NCBI RefSeq assembly: GCF_025340265.1
Contig: NZ_CP022708.1
Location: 333,501 to 397,500, forward strand
Source: Novosphingobium sp. 9
GTDB lineage: Bacteria; Pseudomonadota; Alphaproteobacteria; Sphingomonadales; Sphingomonadaceae
Direction: 5' to 3'
DNA: 64,000 nucleotides
The notes beneath the pieces were generated by a model. That model saw only the letters and a program-made list of their open reading frames with translations, was not told the DNA's origin and did no database searches. How positions within the stretch are numbered: position 1 is the stretch's first letter; every line of letters begins with the position of its first letter. This document shows, one piece after another, positions 18,838 through 27,787 of this stretch. Position numbers and translations under genes: made by a program.

Positions 18838-19962
18838 TCAGGCTGCTACGCGCCCAGGGCCTTGACGCTTTGCGGTGTACAGCGCCGCGTCCGCACGGCA
18901 GATCGTTGCGGATAATCCGAGATTTTCTGGCAGGCTGAAGGCAGTACCCATGCTTACAGTCCATGGAGATGCACGGGGAAGGGTTCGGATACCATCCTCA
19001 AGGGTCTGCGAAACGATCCGTGCACCATGTTCGTCGCCGTCGGGAAGGAGAATCAGAAACTCGTCGCCTCCAAGACGGATCACTTCGCCATTATGGGGCC
19101 CGGCCGCTGCCATCGCCAGCATGGCGAGTTGTTCCAGAGCGACATCGCCAGCCGCATGGCCGAAGCTGTCGTTCAATGGCTTGAAGTTATCGATGTCGAG
19201 CGCGATGACGGCCCAAATTCCTTTGCCGTGCTTTCGTGCAGCGATTTCAGCAAGGCCGGCGCGGTTCCAGCACTTGGTCAAGGGGTCACGCAGGGCAGCC
19301 TCGCGAAGTCGGACGTGGGCCTGCTCATTGGGCACTGCAAGAAGCCCCAGGTTAAGCACGCCCAGCAACAACTGGTCGGAAACCATCGCGACCAGGGCGA
19401 GCCCACTTGCTCCGGACGACCACCCAAGCTCGGCAGCGATCGCCAGTAAATAGCCAGGAATATAGGCCAGCATGGCGCACCCTGCGATCGCGCCCGCCCG
19501 GGATGCGCTACGCTTGCCAGAGCGGATACATGCACCTCCGGTGACGGCCATGGACACGATCAGGCCTGACGCATGTGAAATCGGAATGAGCGAGACGGGC
19601 AATACAGGCCAAATCCTGCATGCCAGTACTGGAATGGCGAAGAATGCCATCGTCGCACCTGCGAGGCCAATCATCCACGGCGCAAATGCCGGGCGTCGTT
19701 CGATGCGGCGGAGCCCGGACACTGCCAGGATATTCACGACGGACAGCATGCCGTACAGCATCATCCCAACGGCAAGCGGAGCCCTTGGAAAAACTTCAAA
19801 GCCGATGAGGTCCAAGGCATAAAGAAGCGAGCTCGCGGCCCAGTATAGCAGATGATCGTCCCTTCGCCGGCCGCGCCAGAGCGTCGCGAAAACCAGGCCA
19901 AATGCAGCGCTGGCCAATGTGCTGCTGAGGCGCAGCGTGAAGAGATCGAGTTCGGGGTGCAT
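18838..19962 (-). CDS. Membrane-bound GGDEF diguanylate cyclase
   Basis: About 374 residues. The first ~200 residues are hydrophobic with six or seven predicted membrane helices (LYWAASSLLYALDLIGFEVF; PLAVGMMLYGMLSVVNILAV) and act as a membrane anchor or sensor. The C-terminal GGDEF domain has RDPLTKCWNRAGL, IALDIDNFKPLNDSFGHAAG and the active-site IRLGGDEFLILLPDGDE, so it should make cyclic di-GMP from two GTP. The residues where the RxxD product-inhibition site normally sits (GPHNGEV) do not match it, so feedback inhibition may be absent. It stands alone, convergent with nhaA. Confidence 0.92.
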   Translation of the reverse strand: MHPELDLFTLRLSSTLASAAFGLVFATLWRGRRRDDHLLYWAASSLLYALDLIGFEVFPRAPLAVGMMLYGMLSVVNILAVSGLRRIERRPAFAPWMIGLAGATMAFFAIPVLACRIWPVLPVSLIPISHASGLIVSMAVTGGACIRSGKRSASRAGAIAGCAMLAYIPGYLLAIAAELGWSSGASGLALVAMVSDQLLLGVLNLGLLAVPNEQAHVRLREAALRDPLTKCWNRAGLAEIAARKHGKGIWAVIALDIDNFKPLNDSFGHAAGDVALEQLAMLAMAAAGPHNGEVIRLGGDEFLILLPDGDEHGARIVSQTLEDGIRTLPRASPWTVSMGTAFSLPENLGLSATICRADAALYTAKRQGPGRVAA

Positions 19963-20194
19963 AACAGGTCATCTGCTCATAGATGACCAAACTTAAGAAA
20001 TCCTGCTCCCCGTCTATCTGGCGGCCTATTTCCGCAGCAGCCATTACCTGCAGGTCCATGACGATATGGCCCATTCTTATGTAGATGGCTATATGCTCAC
20101 CTTTCTGCCTGAGTGCTGCAGCGAAAAGAGTGTGGCTTGATGGAAAGGCGCACCCCGAGCGAGACCCCGCTCGAGGTGCCCAATCGTGTAGAAA

Positions 20195-21762
20195 TTATTC
20201 TGTCCGCAGGTGGGTAAGGTGCATGTCGGCCTTACCGAGGCCTGAGGCTTGCTCACCCTGAATCGAAACGGCCGAACCCATGCCAGGTGCGGTTGATTTT
20301 CCGCCCAACTTTGCGCGCACCCCTTCTTCGACACGCTTGCCGGTTTCCGCATCGATGGTGCGCCAGTATTCGAAGGCGCGCAACAGCACCTTTTCGCTGA
20401 CGCCATCGCAAAGATGGCCAACCACGTTTTCGACGAGACGACCACGGGCTGCCTCGTCCATGACGTCGCGCACCAACGCGCCTGCCTGGCTCCAGTCGTC
20501 GTCATCTGCGCGAAGGGTATAGGCCGCGCGAACCAGTTCGCCATCGGCCTGCCAGATCCCGGCTTCGTAAGGATCGGTCTGGGCTGCAGGGCCGCCGTAG
20601 CTGTTGGGCGCATAGACCGGATCGGAAGCTTTCTCGATGCGCATCGCACCCGCTGTCGAATAGCTGTTCACGGGTGCTGTCGGACGGTTCACCGGGATTT
20701 GCTTGTAGTTGACGCCAAGTCGCGCGCGATGGGCGTCTGCATAGGAAAATCCGCGAGCCAGCAGCATCTTGTCGGGCGAAAGGCCGACGCCGGGGACCAT
20801 ATTGTTGGGTTCGAAAGCCAGTTGTTCGATTTCGGTGTGGAAATCGGTGGGATTGCGGGTGAGCGTCAGCTTGCCGACTTCGATCAGGGGATAGTCCTCA
20901 TGTGGCCAGACCTTGGTGAGATCGAAGGGGTTGAGCCGATAGGTCTTGGCGTCTTCATAAGGCATGACCTGCCAATAGAGCGTCCAGCTGGGGTGATCGC
21001 CACGCGCGATGGCCTCGAACAGATCGCGACGATGGTAGTCCCCGTCCTTGCCTGCCATCGCGTCGGCATCGTCCTGGCTGAAATAGGCATTGCCGTCGCC
21101 GAGATCGGTCTTGAAGTGGAACTTCACCCAGAACCGCTCGCCCTCGGCATTGACCAGCGAATAGGTGTGACTTGAATAGCCGTTCATCTCGCGCCAAGTC
21201 TTGGGAATGCCGCGATCGCCCATCAGATAGGCCACCTGATGGGCGCTTTCGGGCGAAAGCGTCCAGAAGTCCCACTGCATATCGTGATCGCGCAGGCCAT
21301 TATCGGCGCGGCGCTTCTGTGAGCGGATGAAGTGCTGGAACTTCATGGGATCGCGGATGAAGAAGATCGGCGTGTTGTTGCCGACCATGTCGAAATTGCC
21401 TTCCTCGGTATAGAACTTCACCGAGAAACCGCGCGGATCGCGCCAGGTGTCCGGGCTACCGCGCTCGCCTGCGACGGTCGAGAAGCGCATGGCGGTATCG
21501 GTCTTGGCACCCGGCTGGAAGACCTTCGCCTTGGTATAGCGGGTGACATCACCGGTCGTCTCGAAATGCCCGAAAGCGCCGCTGCCCTTGGCATGAGGTT
21601 GACGCTCGGGATACGCTCGCGGTTGAAGTTGGCCATCTGCTCGAGCAGGTAGTGATCGTTAAGGACGATCGGGCCATCGGCCCCAACACTCAGCGAGTGC
21701 TCGTCGCTCTGGACCGGGATGCCGGCGTCGTTGGTCGTGCGCGGGGCGGTGCTATCAGTCAT
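20195..21762 (-). pseudogene. katA: Small-subunit catalase, frameshifted at a G3/C3 run
   Basis: Reading the minus strand from the ATG at 21762 (AGGAG 5 bases upstream) gives MTDSTAPRTTNDAGIPVQSD, up to NFNRERIP. The frame then breaks at the three G at 21608-21610 (C on the coding strand). One added base restores [20 protein letters not shown] and continues into the long downstream frame [20 protein letters not shown], to the stop at 20195: about 522 residues. Core motifs are present: VGNNTPIFF (distal Asn) and [15 protein letters not shown] (heme Tyr). There is no C-terminal flavodoxin domain, so it is a small-subunit (clade 3-like) catalase, different from KatE. It may well be intact in the living strain. 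The symbol is by clade resemblance. Confidence 0.87.
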
Positions 21763-21794
21763 GGGGGCTCCTGTTTTTTTCTTACAGCGTGGCT

Positions 21795-21819
21795 TACGGG
21801 CGAGGGAGGCAGATGTTCC
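21795..21819 (-). promoter_or_regulatory. Candidate EcfG-type general-stress promoter of the small catalase
   Basis: On the minus strand GGAAC (21819-21815), a 16-base spacer, then CGTA (21798-21795), 33 bases before the ATG at 21762. The alphaproteobacterial sigma-EcfG consensus is GGAAC-N16/17-CGTT, so 8 of 9 bases match. The site lies in the gap between the DUF1440-like gene and the catalase. Found by eye. Confidence 0.5.
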
Positions 21820-21832
21820 CGGTCGGTATCGT

Positions 21833-22933
21833 CTATGCGGCGGAGGGGCGTTGAGGAGCTGGCAGAAGTGGAGGCAATGCCTCGCGCTGCTTTTGCCGCA
21901 TGGCTGCATAGCTGGCGATTGCAGCCGAGCCGAGGAGCGCAAAGATATCTTCCGCAATGGCAACGGGGCGATCACGTCCGATAGCTCGGGCCAACGCGAG
22001 TCTCGCCCGGTAGCTGAGATAGCCTCCGGCGATGGCGGCTGCGGCCCCAATGCCTGCCGAAAGCCAGGCTTTGCCGGGCCGGGCGGCGGCTGCCCCCGAA
22101 ACAGCGCCTCCAAAGGCGCGACCGGCAAGGGCGGCAGGGGTGGTTCGTGCTGCGATCCCGGGCTGCTTGTCCGCAAAGAATTCCGCAAGCGCTGCAGCGC
22201 CGAGCACCGTGCCAGTCCATTTCGAATTGAGAATGGCCAGCGGCGTGCCGCCAAGGCCAAGGCCGCTGCCGGCAGCGGCCAGGGTAACGGTGGCGGGCGG
22301 GGTGAAAGTGCGCTGACCATTGATGAAACCCAGCATCAACGGCATGGCGATATCCTCAACCGTTACCGTGCTGTACGTTGTTGCCGAGGTCCGATTGAGC
22401 CGCTCGCGCAGAAATCGGCGCGTCGCTTCCGTGGCCAGGCCGAACACCAGATGCGAGGCATAACCGTACAGGTGGGTTCGCAGCGTATAGCGCCAGGGTG
22501 GCCGTGCCAGGCCGAGCAATGGCACAGCCAATTGATCGACAAGCGTTGCCGCGACCAGACCGAAGGCGAGGCCATGCCATCGGGTCAGCTTTGGCTGTGT
22601 CTCCGCCATGGCACCGTAAAGGGCGCCGGTAGCCGTTCCGACGATATAGTGTACCGCCGTTCCGCTGGCGGTGCGATCTTCCTTGGAAATGCCTGAACCT
22701 GTCAAGACGATGGCCACGCGATTGGCAGCCCGCTCGGTTGCAGGGGCAAGCCCGGCACTGGTGGGCTCGAAGATCGGCGAAACCAGCCGCTGGAAACCGT
22801 TCATGATCGCCGACGCTGCGATGCCAGCTACACCGCCTGCTGCAGCACCTGCACCGATGTCGATCAGGGTGTCGACCCCCAGGGTCGTGGGACGTCGCGG
22901 AGTTTGGGCGTCGTTCGAAGGGATTTGCAGCAT
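21833..22933 (-). CDS. Membrane protein with DUF1440-like and DUF4126-like parts
   Basis: About 366 residues, Ala/Gly-rich, with many weakly hydrophobic helices. The N-terminal half (GAGAAAGGVAGIAASAIMNG, TAVHYIVGTATGALYGAMAE) resembles the DUF1440/YagU family of inner-membrane proteins. The C-terminal half (ALAEFFADKQPGI, RAFGGAVSGAAAARPG, AIAEDIFALLGSAAIASYA) resembles DUF4126. I read it as a fusion of two small membrane families, both of unknown function. It is directly upstream of the small catalase on the same strand with a 70-base gap, so co-expression under stress is possible. The ribosome-binding site is weak. Confidence 0.75.
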   Translation of the reverse strand: MLQIPSNDAQTPRRPTTLGVDTLIDIGAGAAAGGVAGIAASAIMNGFQRLVSPIFEPTSAGLAPATERAANRVAIVLTGSGISKEDRTASGTAVHYIVGTATGALYGAMAETQPKLTRWHGLAFGLVAATLVDQLAVPLLGLARPPWRYTLRTHLYGYASHLVFGLATEATRRFLRERLNRTSATTYSTVTVEDIAMPLMLGFINGQRTFTPPATVTLAAAGSGLGLGGTPLAILNSKWTGTVLGAAALAEFFADKQPGIAARTTPAALAGRAFGGAVSGAAAARPGKAWLSAGIGAAAAIAGGYLSYRARLALARAIGRDRPVAIAEDIFALLGSAAIASYAAMRQKQREALPPLLPAPQRPSAA

Positions 22934-23129
22934 AGCAATTTTGCCTCGTCAGATAGCGGGAAGGGCTCTGCGTTCACTAAGGGAAGGCTCGCGGCTGCCT
23001 CGCAGTTCCCGAGGTCAGGGAGACTTTCCTTTCGTCGTAGGGGCAAAATCAAGGGCAACGGGAGGCGGAACGGAAGGTTACATGCAAAGGCGTCAGCAGT
23101 GCCGACACTTCTCGGGGAGACTAAGGAGC

Positions 23130-23624
23130 ATGGACGAAACGGACGAACGTTGGATGCGCCGAGCAGTGGAATTGGCCACTAAGATCAAAGGCACATCGCC
23201 AGCGGATACGCCGATTGCCGCCGTCATCGTGAAAGATGGCGTGATGCTGGCGGCCTGTGTCAATCGCACACGCGAGACGTGCGATGCGACGGCGCATGCC
23301 GAAATTCTGGCGTTTCGGTCTGCCGGGCAAACGCTGGGCGACATGGAACTGCGCGGCGCCACGCTGTATTCCACGCTTCAGCCGTGCGGCATGTGCACAA
23401 TGGCCGCGATCTGGGCGAAGGTTTCCCGGATCGTTTACGGGGCCGGTCGCGAGGATGTCCATCGCATGTATTTCGAGGATCGGCACCTCGACACCCTCGA
23501 CTTTCTGGCCGATGCCTGGCGTCGGGATCTTGTGATCGAGGGAGAGTGCCTCACGCAAGCCTGCGCGCAACTGTATTATCGCCCCGATGACAAGGTTCCC
23601 TTGGAAGAACAGGGGAATATCTGA
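23130..23624 (+). CDS. Cytidine/guanine deaminase-like zinc deaminase
   Basis: About 164 residues with the zinc-deaminase signature: CDATAHAEILAFRSAG (HAE, zinc His and catalytic Glu) and STLQPCGMCTMAAIWAKVSR (PCxxC, two zinc Cys). The MYFEDRHLDTLDFL segment and the IVYGAGREDVHR stretch resemble guanine deaminases and tRNA-adenosine deaminase relatives of the same fold; I cannot decide the base. The ATG at 23130 is preceded by GGGGAG at about 23114, while the AAGGAG at 23123-23128 is too close to it. It is divergent from the DUF1440-like gene and followed 130 bases later by the Gfo/Idh/MocA gene. Confidence 0.85.
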   Translation: MDETDERWMRRAVELATKIKGTSPADTPIAAVIVKDGVMLAACVNRTRETCDATAHAEILAFRSAGQTLGDMELRGATLYSTLQPCGMCTMAAIWAKVSRIVYGAGREDVHRMYFEDRHLDTLDFLADAWRRDLVIEGECLTQACAQLYYRPDDKVPLEEQGNI

Positions 23625-23754
23625 TCCAGCGGTTCGCGTGTTATCAAGAGCAGCGGGCTGCAACCATACGGCGTGCCTGTGCATTGCAAAGAGGAAGCGT
23701 CCGGCATCGTTCGGGTACGCGCTTATCCAACCCTCATTCTTGCAAGGAGCGCTT

Positions 23755-24858
23755 ATGACCAAAGTGCGCTATGCCGTCGTTGGCGGTGGACAGATTTCAC
23801 AGCAGGCTTTCATGCCGGGTATCGGCAAGACCGATAATTCGCAGCTTGCCGCCCTGGTGACCGGCGATCCGGTCAAGGCCGAGAAACTCGCTGCAGCCTA
23901 TGGCATCAAAGCCTGGCATTACGACCAGTACGAGGATCTGCTTGCCTCGGGCGAAATCGATGCCGTCTATGTCGCCACGCCCAATTTCCTTCATCGCCAA
24001 TACGCCGAACCGGCATTGCAGGCAGGCATTCATGTCCTGCTTGAAAAGCCAATGGCCTCAAGCCTTGAAGATGCCCAAGCCATTGTGGCGGCCCAGAAAG
24101 CCTCGGGCGCCAAGATGATGGTGGCGTACCGCCTGCATCACGAGCCGGGCAATGTCGAGATGTTCACGCGGGCGAGGCAAGGAGACTTTGGCCTGTTGCG
24201 TTCGTTCTCGGCAAGCTTCACGCAGGATGTTCGCGAGGCCAATTCCCGCGGGCACAACGGCTATTGGGGTGGCCCTGTGCCGGATATGGGCACTTATCCC
24301 CTTAATGCGGTGCGCAATCTCTTCGGTGCCGAGCCGATTGCGGTACATGCGGTTGGATCGAGCGACCCCGCACGCGGCTTCAATTTCGACGATACCGTTG
24401 CCGTGACGCTGACCTTTCCGGACCAACGCGTGGCACAGTTCGTGGCAAGCTACGCGACCGCTTCTTCGGAAAACTTTACTCTGGTCGGCACGAAAGCGAC
24501 GATCCATGCCTCGCCCTGTTTCATGTTCGGGCCAGATATTGCCGTGACTTATGTCGAGACGCGCGACGGCAACGCCGAAACGCACCGGTTCGATCCAGTG
24601 GAGCAGTTCGGCAACGAGACGCAGTATTTCTCGGCCTGCATTTTGGAGGATCTAACGCCCGAAGCGGATGGCGAAGAAGGCTTGATGGACATGCGGGTGC
24701 TGGCTGCCGTCGAGGAATCGCTCAAGACCGGCAAGACCGTTCTGCTCGATCCTGCCGATCGTGATCGACGGGTCAGTGCCGATCAGGCCTTGCACCTTCC
24801 GCCTGCCGACGAGCCCGGCGAAGATGCGCTGATCAGCGTGATTCCGCAGTCGCCCTAA
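23755..24858 (+). CDS. Gfo/Idh/MocA-family oxidoreductase
   Basis: About 367 residues. N-terminal NAD(P)-binding Rossmann domain (VRYAVVGGGQISQQAFMPGI), DAVYVATPNFLHRQYAEPAL, then the family's catalytic Lys in HVLLEKPMASSLEDAQAI and a C-terminal alpha/beta domain with YWGGPVPDMGTYPLNAVRNL. It resembles glucose-fructose oxidoreductases and sugar or inositol dehydrogenases. Substrate is unknown; with GH15, GMC and trehalose genes nearby, a sugar is likely. AAGGAG precedes the ATG at 23755. A hairpin terminator follows. Confidence 0.9.
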   Translation: MTKVRYAVVGGGQISQQAFMPGIGKTDNSQLAALVTGDPVKAEKLAAAYGIKAWHYDQYEDLLASGEIDAVYVATPNFLHRQYAEPALQAGIHVLLEKPMASSLEDAQAIVAAQKASGAKMMVAYRLHHEPGNVEMFTRARQGDFGLLRSFSASFTQDVREANSRGHNGYWGGPVPDMGTYPLNAVRNLFGAEPIAVHAVGSSDPARGFNFDDTVAVTLTFPDQRVAQFVASYATASSENFTLVGTKATIHASPCFMFGPDIAVTYVETRDGNAETHRFDPVEQFGNETQYFSACILEDLTPEADGEEGLMDMRVLAAVEESLKTGKTVLLDPADRDRRVSADQALHLPPADEPGEDALISVIPQSP

Positions 24859-24884
24859 GTCACGAGCGGGCAGGCCAATAAACG

Positions 24885-24908
24885 ATCCGGCGGGTTTTTC
24901 CGCCGGAT
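24885..24908. terminator. Hairpin terminator between convergent genes
   Basis: ATCCGGCGG at 24885-24893 pairs with CCGCCGGAT at 24900-24908 around a gttttt loop, followed by TTTG. It is 26 bases after the oxidoreductase stop and 9 bases after the stop of the convergent GMC gene, so it could serve both strands. Confidence 0.75.
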
Positions 24909-24917
24909 TTGTCCTGG

Positions 24918-26456
24918 TCAACGGCCTTGCCGGCTCGCCAGAAAGCGATCTGCGCAGCGCAGCGACAGCGCCATGATGGTGAGCGCCGGATTGGCGCAAA
25001 GCGCGCTGGGAAAGATCGAGTTGTCGCAGATATAGAGATTGGGCACATCGAAGCTGCGTCCGTCCCTGTCAACAACGGCAAGGTCACCATCACTGCCCAT
25101 TCTGCAGGTGCCGATGGTATGGGCAGAGCGTGGCATGGCGACCACCTCTTGTGCACCGGCAGCCTCCCAGATCGCGGTCATGACGTGACGGGCGTGTTGG
25201 TCTATCGCCTTCTCGTTTTCGCCATAGCTGAAATCAATCCGCGCCTTGCGCATGCCGAGGGCATCGACTTCATCGGACAATGTGAGCCGGTTGTCCTCGC
25301 TCGGCAGACATTCGCCGTTGATCCCGATTCCGGCTAGGCGGTTGTATCCAGTGAGATGGTGCACGAGTTTTTCGCCCCACAGACCGCCTCGTGCAAACGT
25401 GTTGGCGAGCGTGACAGGCTGCACACCCAGACTTTGGATGAGATAGCCGCCTGCAAAGGTCACATCAGCGGGACGCACCATGTCTTCGCTGATCAGCGAA
25501 GATGGATAGCCCCGGTTCATGCGCATCTCGGCCGTAAACCGACCCCAGACCTGCGTGGCGACATGGGCCATGAAGTTTTGCCCGACCTGACCGCTTGAAT
25601 TGGCAAGATCGAGGTTGAGCAGCAGCCTGGGCGTCTCGATACCGCCGGCGCACAGAAAGGCGGCGCGGCATCGCTGGCGATGATTGATCCCGCCTTGGCG
25701 ATAAACCACGGCTGTGATGCGCCCTTCGCTGTCGCGGTCGAGATCGTGGACCATCGCGCCGGGGCGGATTTCCGCGCCATGTGCCTGAGCCAACGGCAGG
25801 TAGGTCACGTCCATGCTGGCCTTGGCGGCATTGCGGCAGCCCTGATGACAACTGCCGCAGTTCACGCAAGCACGGCGCTGCCCCCAATGGGGCACCATCG
25901 TGTCGCGCGTGACGAGCGCCGCGGGGGCGTCGGTGGCCATAAGATCTGTGGCGGCACAACCTTTTGCCATCGCTTCGGCAGGCGCATTTCGCGCAACAGG
26001 AGCCTGCGGATAGCGGCGGTTCGGATCCCACGGATAGGAGGAGGGGCCGGAAATGGCGAGGACCGTTTCGACTTCCTCGATATAGGTCATGAGTTCCGCA
26101 TGGGCGATCGGCCAATCCTCACCCACTCCGCAAAGCGAGCGCAGTTTCAGGTCACGCGCATCGGGACGCGGCGTGAACGCGCCCCAATGCAGCGTGGAGC
26201 CGCCGACGCCCATGCCCGAATTGTTCGCGCCGAAGGCTGTGGGATCGCTGCCGCCGCTCAGGCGCTCGTCCATCCAGTAGATGTCGGCGGCGCGTTCATC
26301 AGGCGTATGGTCCGCCGGGCTGAAGCGTCGTCCGGCCTCCAGCACGACTACCGACAGACCGGCAGCGGCGAGACGCGCGGCAAGCGGCGCGCCGCCCGCA
26401 CCGGAGCCGACGATCACGGCATCGACGATATCGTCGCACGCGAACTTGCGGGTCAT
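24918..26456 (-). CDS. GMC-family FAD oxidoreductase (gluconate/sorbitol dehydrogenase-like)
   Basis: About 512 residues. The N-terminal ADP-binding fold is VDAVIVGSGAGGAPLAARLA, followed by the GMC signature NNSGMGVGGSTLHWGAFTPR. A cysteine-rich segment CVNCGSCHQGCRNAAKAS lies mid-protein. The C-terminal catalytic region RSAHTIGTCRMGSDGDLAVV has the active-site His/Asn region, and NPALTIMALSLRCADR closes the FAD fold. Such enzymes oxidise sugars, sugar acids or alcohols and pass electrons to a membrane or soluble acceptor. Start is the ATG at 26456, overlapping the upstream stop (ATGA). It is the last gene of the minus-strand operon that begins with GH15 or the Rieske reductase. Confidence 0.9.
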   Translation of the reverse strand: MTRKFACDDIVDAVIVGSGAGGAPLAARLAAAGLSVVVLEAGRRFSPADHTPDERAADIYWMDERLSGGSDPTAFGANNSGMGVGGSTLHWGAFTPRPDARDLKLRSLCGVGEDWPIAHAELMTYIEEVETVLAISGPSSYPWDPNRRYPQAPVARNAPAEAMAKGCAATDLMATDAPAALVTRDTMVPHWGQRRACVNCGSCHQGCRNAAKASMDVTYLPLAQAHGAEIRPGAMVHDLDRDSEGRITAVVYRQGGINHRQRCRAAFLCAGGIETPRLLLNLDLANSSGQVGQNFMAHVATQVWGRFTAEMRMNRGYPSSLISEDMVRPADVTFAGGYLIQSLGVQPVTLANTFARGGLWGEKLVHHLTGYNRLAGIGINGECLPSEDNRLTLSDEVDALGMRKARIDFSYGENEKAIDQHARHVMTAIWEAAGAQEVVAMPRSAHTIGTCRMGSDGDLAVVDRDGRSFDVPNLYICDNSIFPSALCANPALTIMALSLRCADRFLASRQGR

Positions 26457-27787
26457 GCGACGCCCTGCGGGAAAGGAGATTGCCACGGCTCGCGCTTGTC
26501 CGCACCGGTGAGGTGGTAGCCGACAAGCCGGTCCCCATCAGCTCCAGTGGCAAAGCCATCATAGCCGATCCGGGCCATGGTGCTCGGGTGCGCGATCCAG
26601 GTCTGGGCAATCAGGGCGCAGGCATCCTGGAACCAGTGTCGGGCCTGGTCGGGTGACCACGAGCCCAATCTCTTGCGTCCTTCGCTCATCGCCTGAAGCC
26701 ACGTTTGCCGGGCCTGTGTCGATGAGCCGACAAGGTCGGACAGGCCATCGAGGGCTATAGACCATGCCTCGCGATCCGGGGGAAGATCTGCAAAGCGCCA
26801 GCCATCGCCCTGGCCCTCGCCAAGCGCCTTGGCGACCCGCTGCGGAAGCTCCATCTCGGTCGCGATGCCGGGCAGGATGAGGTTCACGAGGGTTTCCAGC
26901 GTTTCCATCTGGCGCTCCGAGAAAGGCGGCGGCGAAGTCGGCGCCCAACGCCGTTGGTAATGCACCCGGCGAGTTCGCGTGCTGGTCCGCGAGGAGGCGA
27001 TAAGTGTGCCGGTCTCGGGAGGCAGGATATATGGCGCGCACCTTGTCCAATGCCCGATGATCCGCTGTGCCAGCTCTTCCGGCTTCTCGTAAGGCGCAAG
27101 GTGCGCGGTCCCGGCAATGGTTTCGACGGCCCCCCTGACATAGTGCGGCAAATTCAGGCGCAGCTGCGCATCTGTTCCCAGATCGCCGTCCTCGCTGCCG
27201 GCAAGAATCAGAGCGGGGCAATCGAGCGGTTCAAGTGCCGCAGACCAGTCCTCCCGGCATCCACGCTCGAGCCAGGCTCGCCAGGCAAAAGGCGACGATC
27301 GCATGACATCGCGCTCGGCTCGATCGCGCCGACTGGAGGAAAGCGGGCTGGCAGTATTGTCGCTGACAAATGTTCGGGCGTTTTCGACGTCGATCGAACC
27401 GTCGGCCACCCATGCCAGCATGCTTTCGCGCCGCGCCTCGTCGATGGGCTCGGGCGAGGGCGGTGATGCCGAAACGAGCACGACGCCGGACAGCTGGGTG
27501 AGGCCCATCTCCCCGCTTTGCGCGCGTGCGGCGAGGAGGGTAGCAAGCTTTCCGCCCATGCTGTGGCCAACGATCATCCATGGACCGGTAATCTGCTCGC
27601 GTATCGTATCGGCGATTTCCTCGACCATCGTGATCGTGTCAAATCCCGTCGCTGCGGCACGGGCGCCAAATCCCGGCAGATCCAGTGCGAGACAGTCGGC
27701 CTGCGTACCAAGAGCCGCAATGACGTCATCCCATTCGCATGCACTGGACCCGAGTGCGTGAAGTAAGACCAGTGTCGGGCGAATCAT
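26453..27787 (-). CDS. Alpha/beta hydrolase fused to a gluconate 2-dehydrogenase subunit 3-like domain
   Basis: About 444 residues in two parts. Residues ~1-255 are an alpha/beta hydrolase: oxyanion loop LVLLHALGSSACEWDDVI, nucleophile Ser in IVGHSMGGKLATLL, and candidate Asp/His in LAGSEDGDLG and IAGTAHLAPYEKPE. Residues ~290-440 (METLETLVNLILPG, WIAHPSTMARIGYDGFATGA) resemble gluconate 2-dehydrogenase subunit 3, the small partner of GMC dehydrogenases. The GMC gene follows with ATGA overlap, and the upstream reductase stop also overlaps the start (ATGA). The hydrolase could be a lactonase acting on the dehydrogenase product; this is inference. Confidence 0.82.
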   Translation of the reverse strand: MIRPTLVLLHALGSSACEWDDVIAALGTQADCLALDLPGFGARAAATGFDTITMVEEIADTIREQITGPWMIVGHSMGGKLATLLAARAQSGEMGLTQLSGVVLVSASPPSPEPIDEARRESMLAWVADGSIDVENARTFVSDNTASPLSSSRRDRAERDVMRSSPFAWRAWLERGCREDWSAALEPLDCPALILAGSEDGDLGTDAQLRLNLPHYVRGAVETIAGTAHLAPYEKPEELAQRIIGHWTRCAPYILPPETGTLIASSRTSTRTRRVHYQRRWAPTSPPPFSERQMETLETLVNLILPGIATEMELPQRVAKALGEGQGDGWRFADLPPDREAWSIALDGLSDLVGSSTQARQTWLQAMSEGRKRLGSWSPDQARHWFQDACALIAQTWIAHPSTMARIGYDGFATGADGDRLVGYHLTGADKREPWQSPFPQGVA

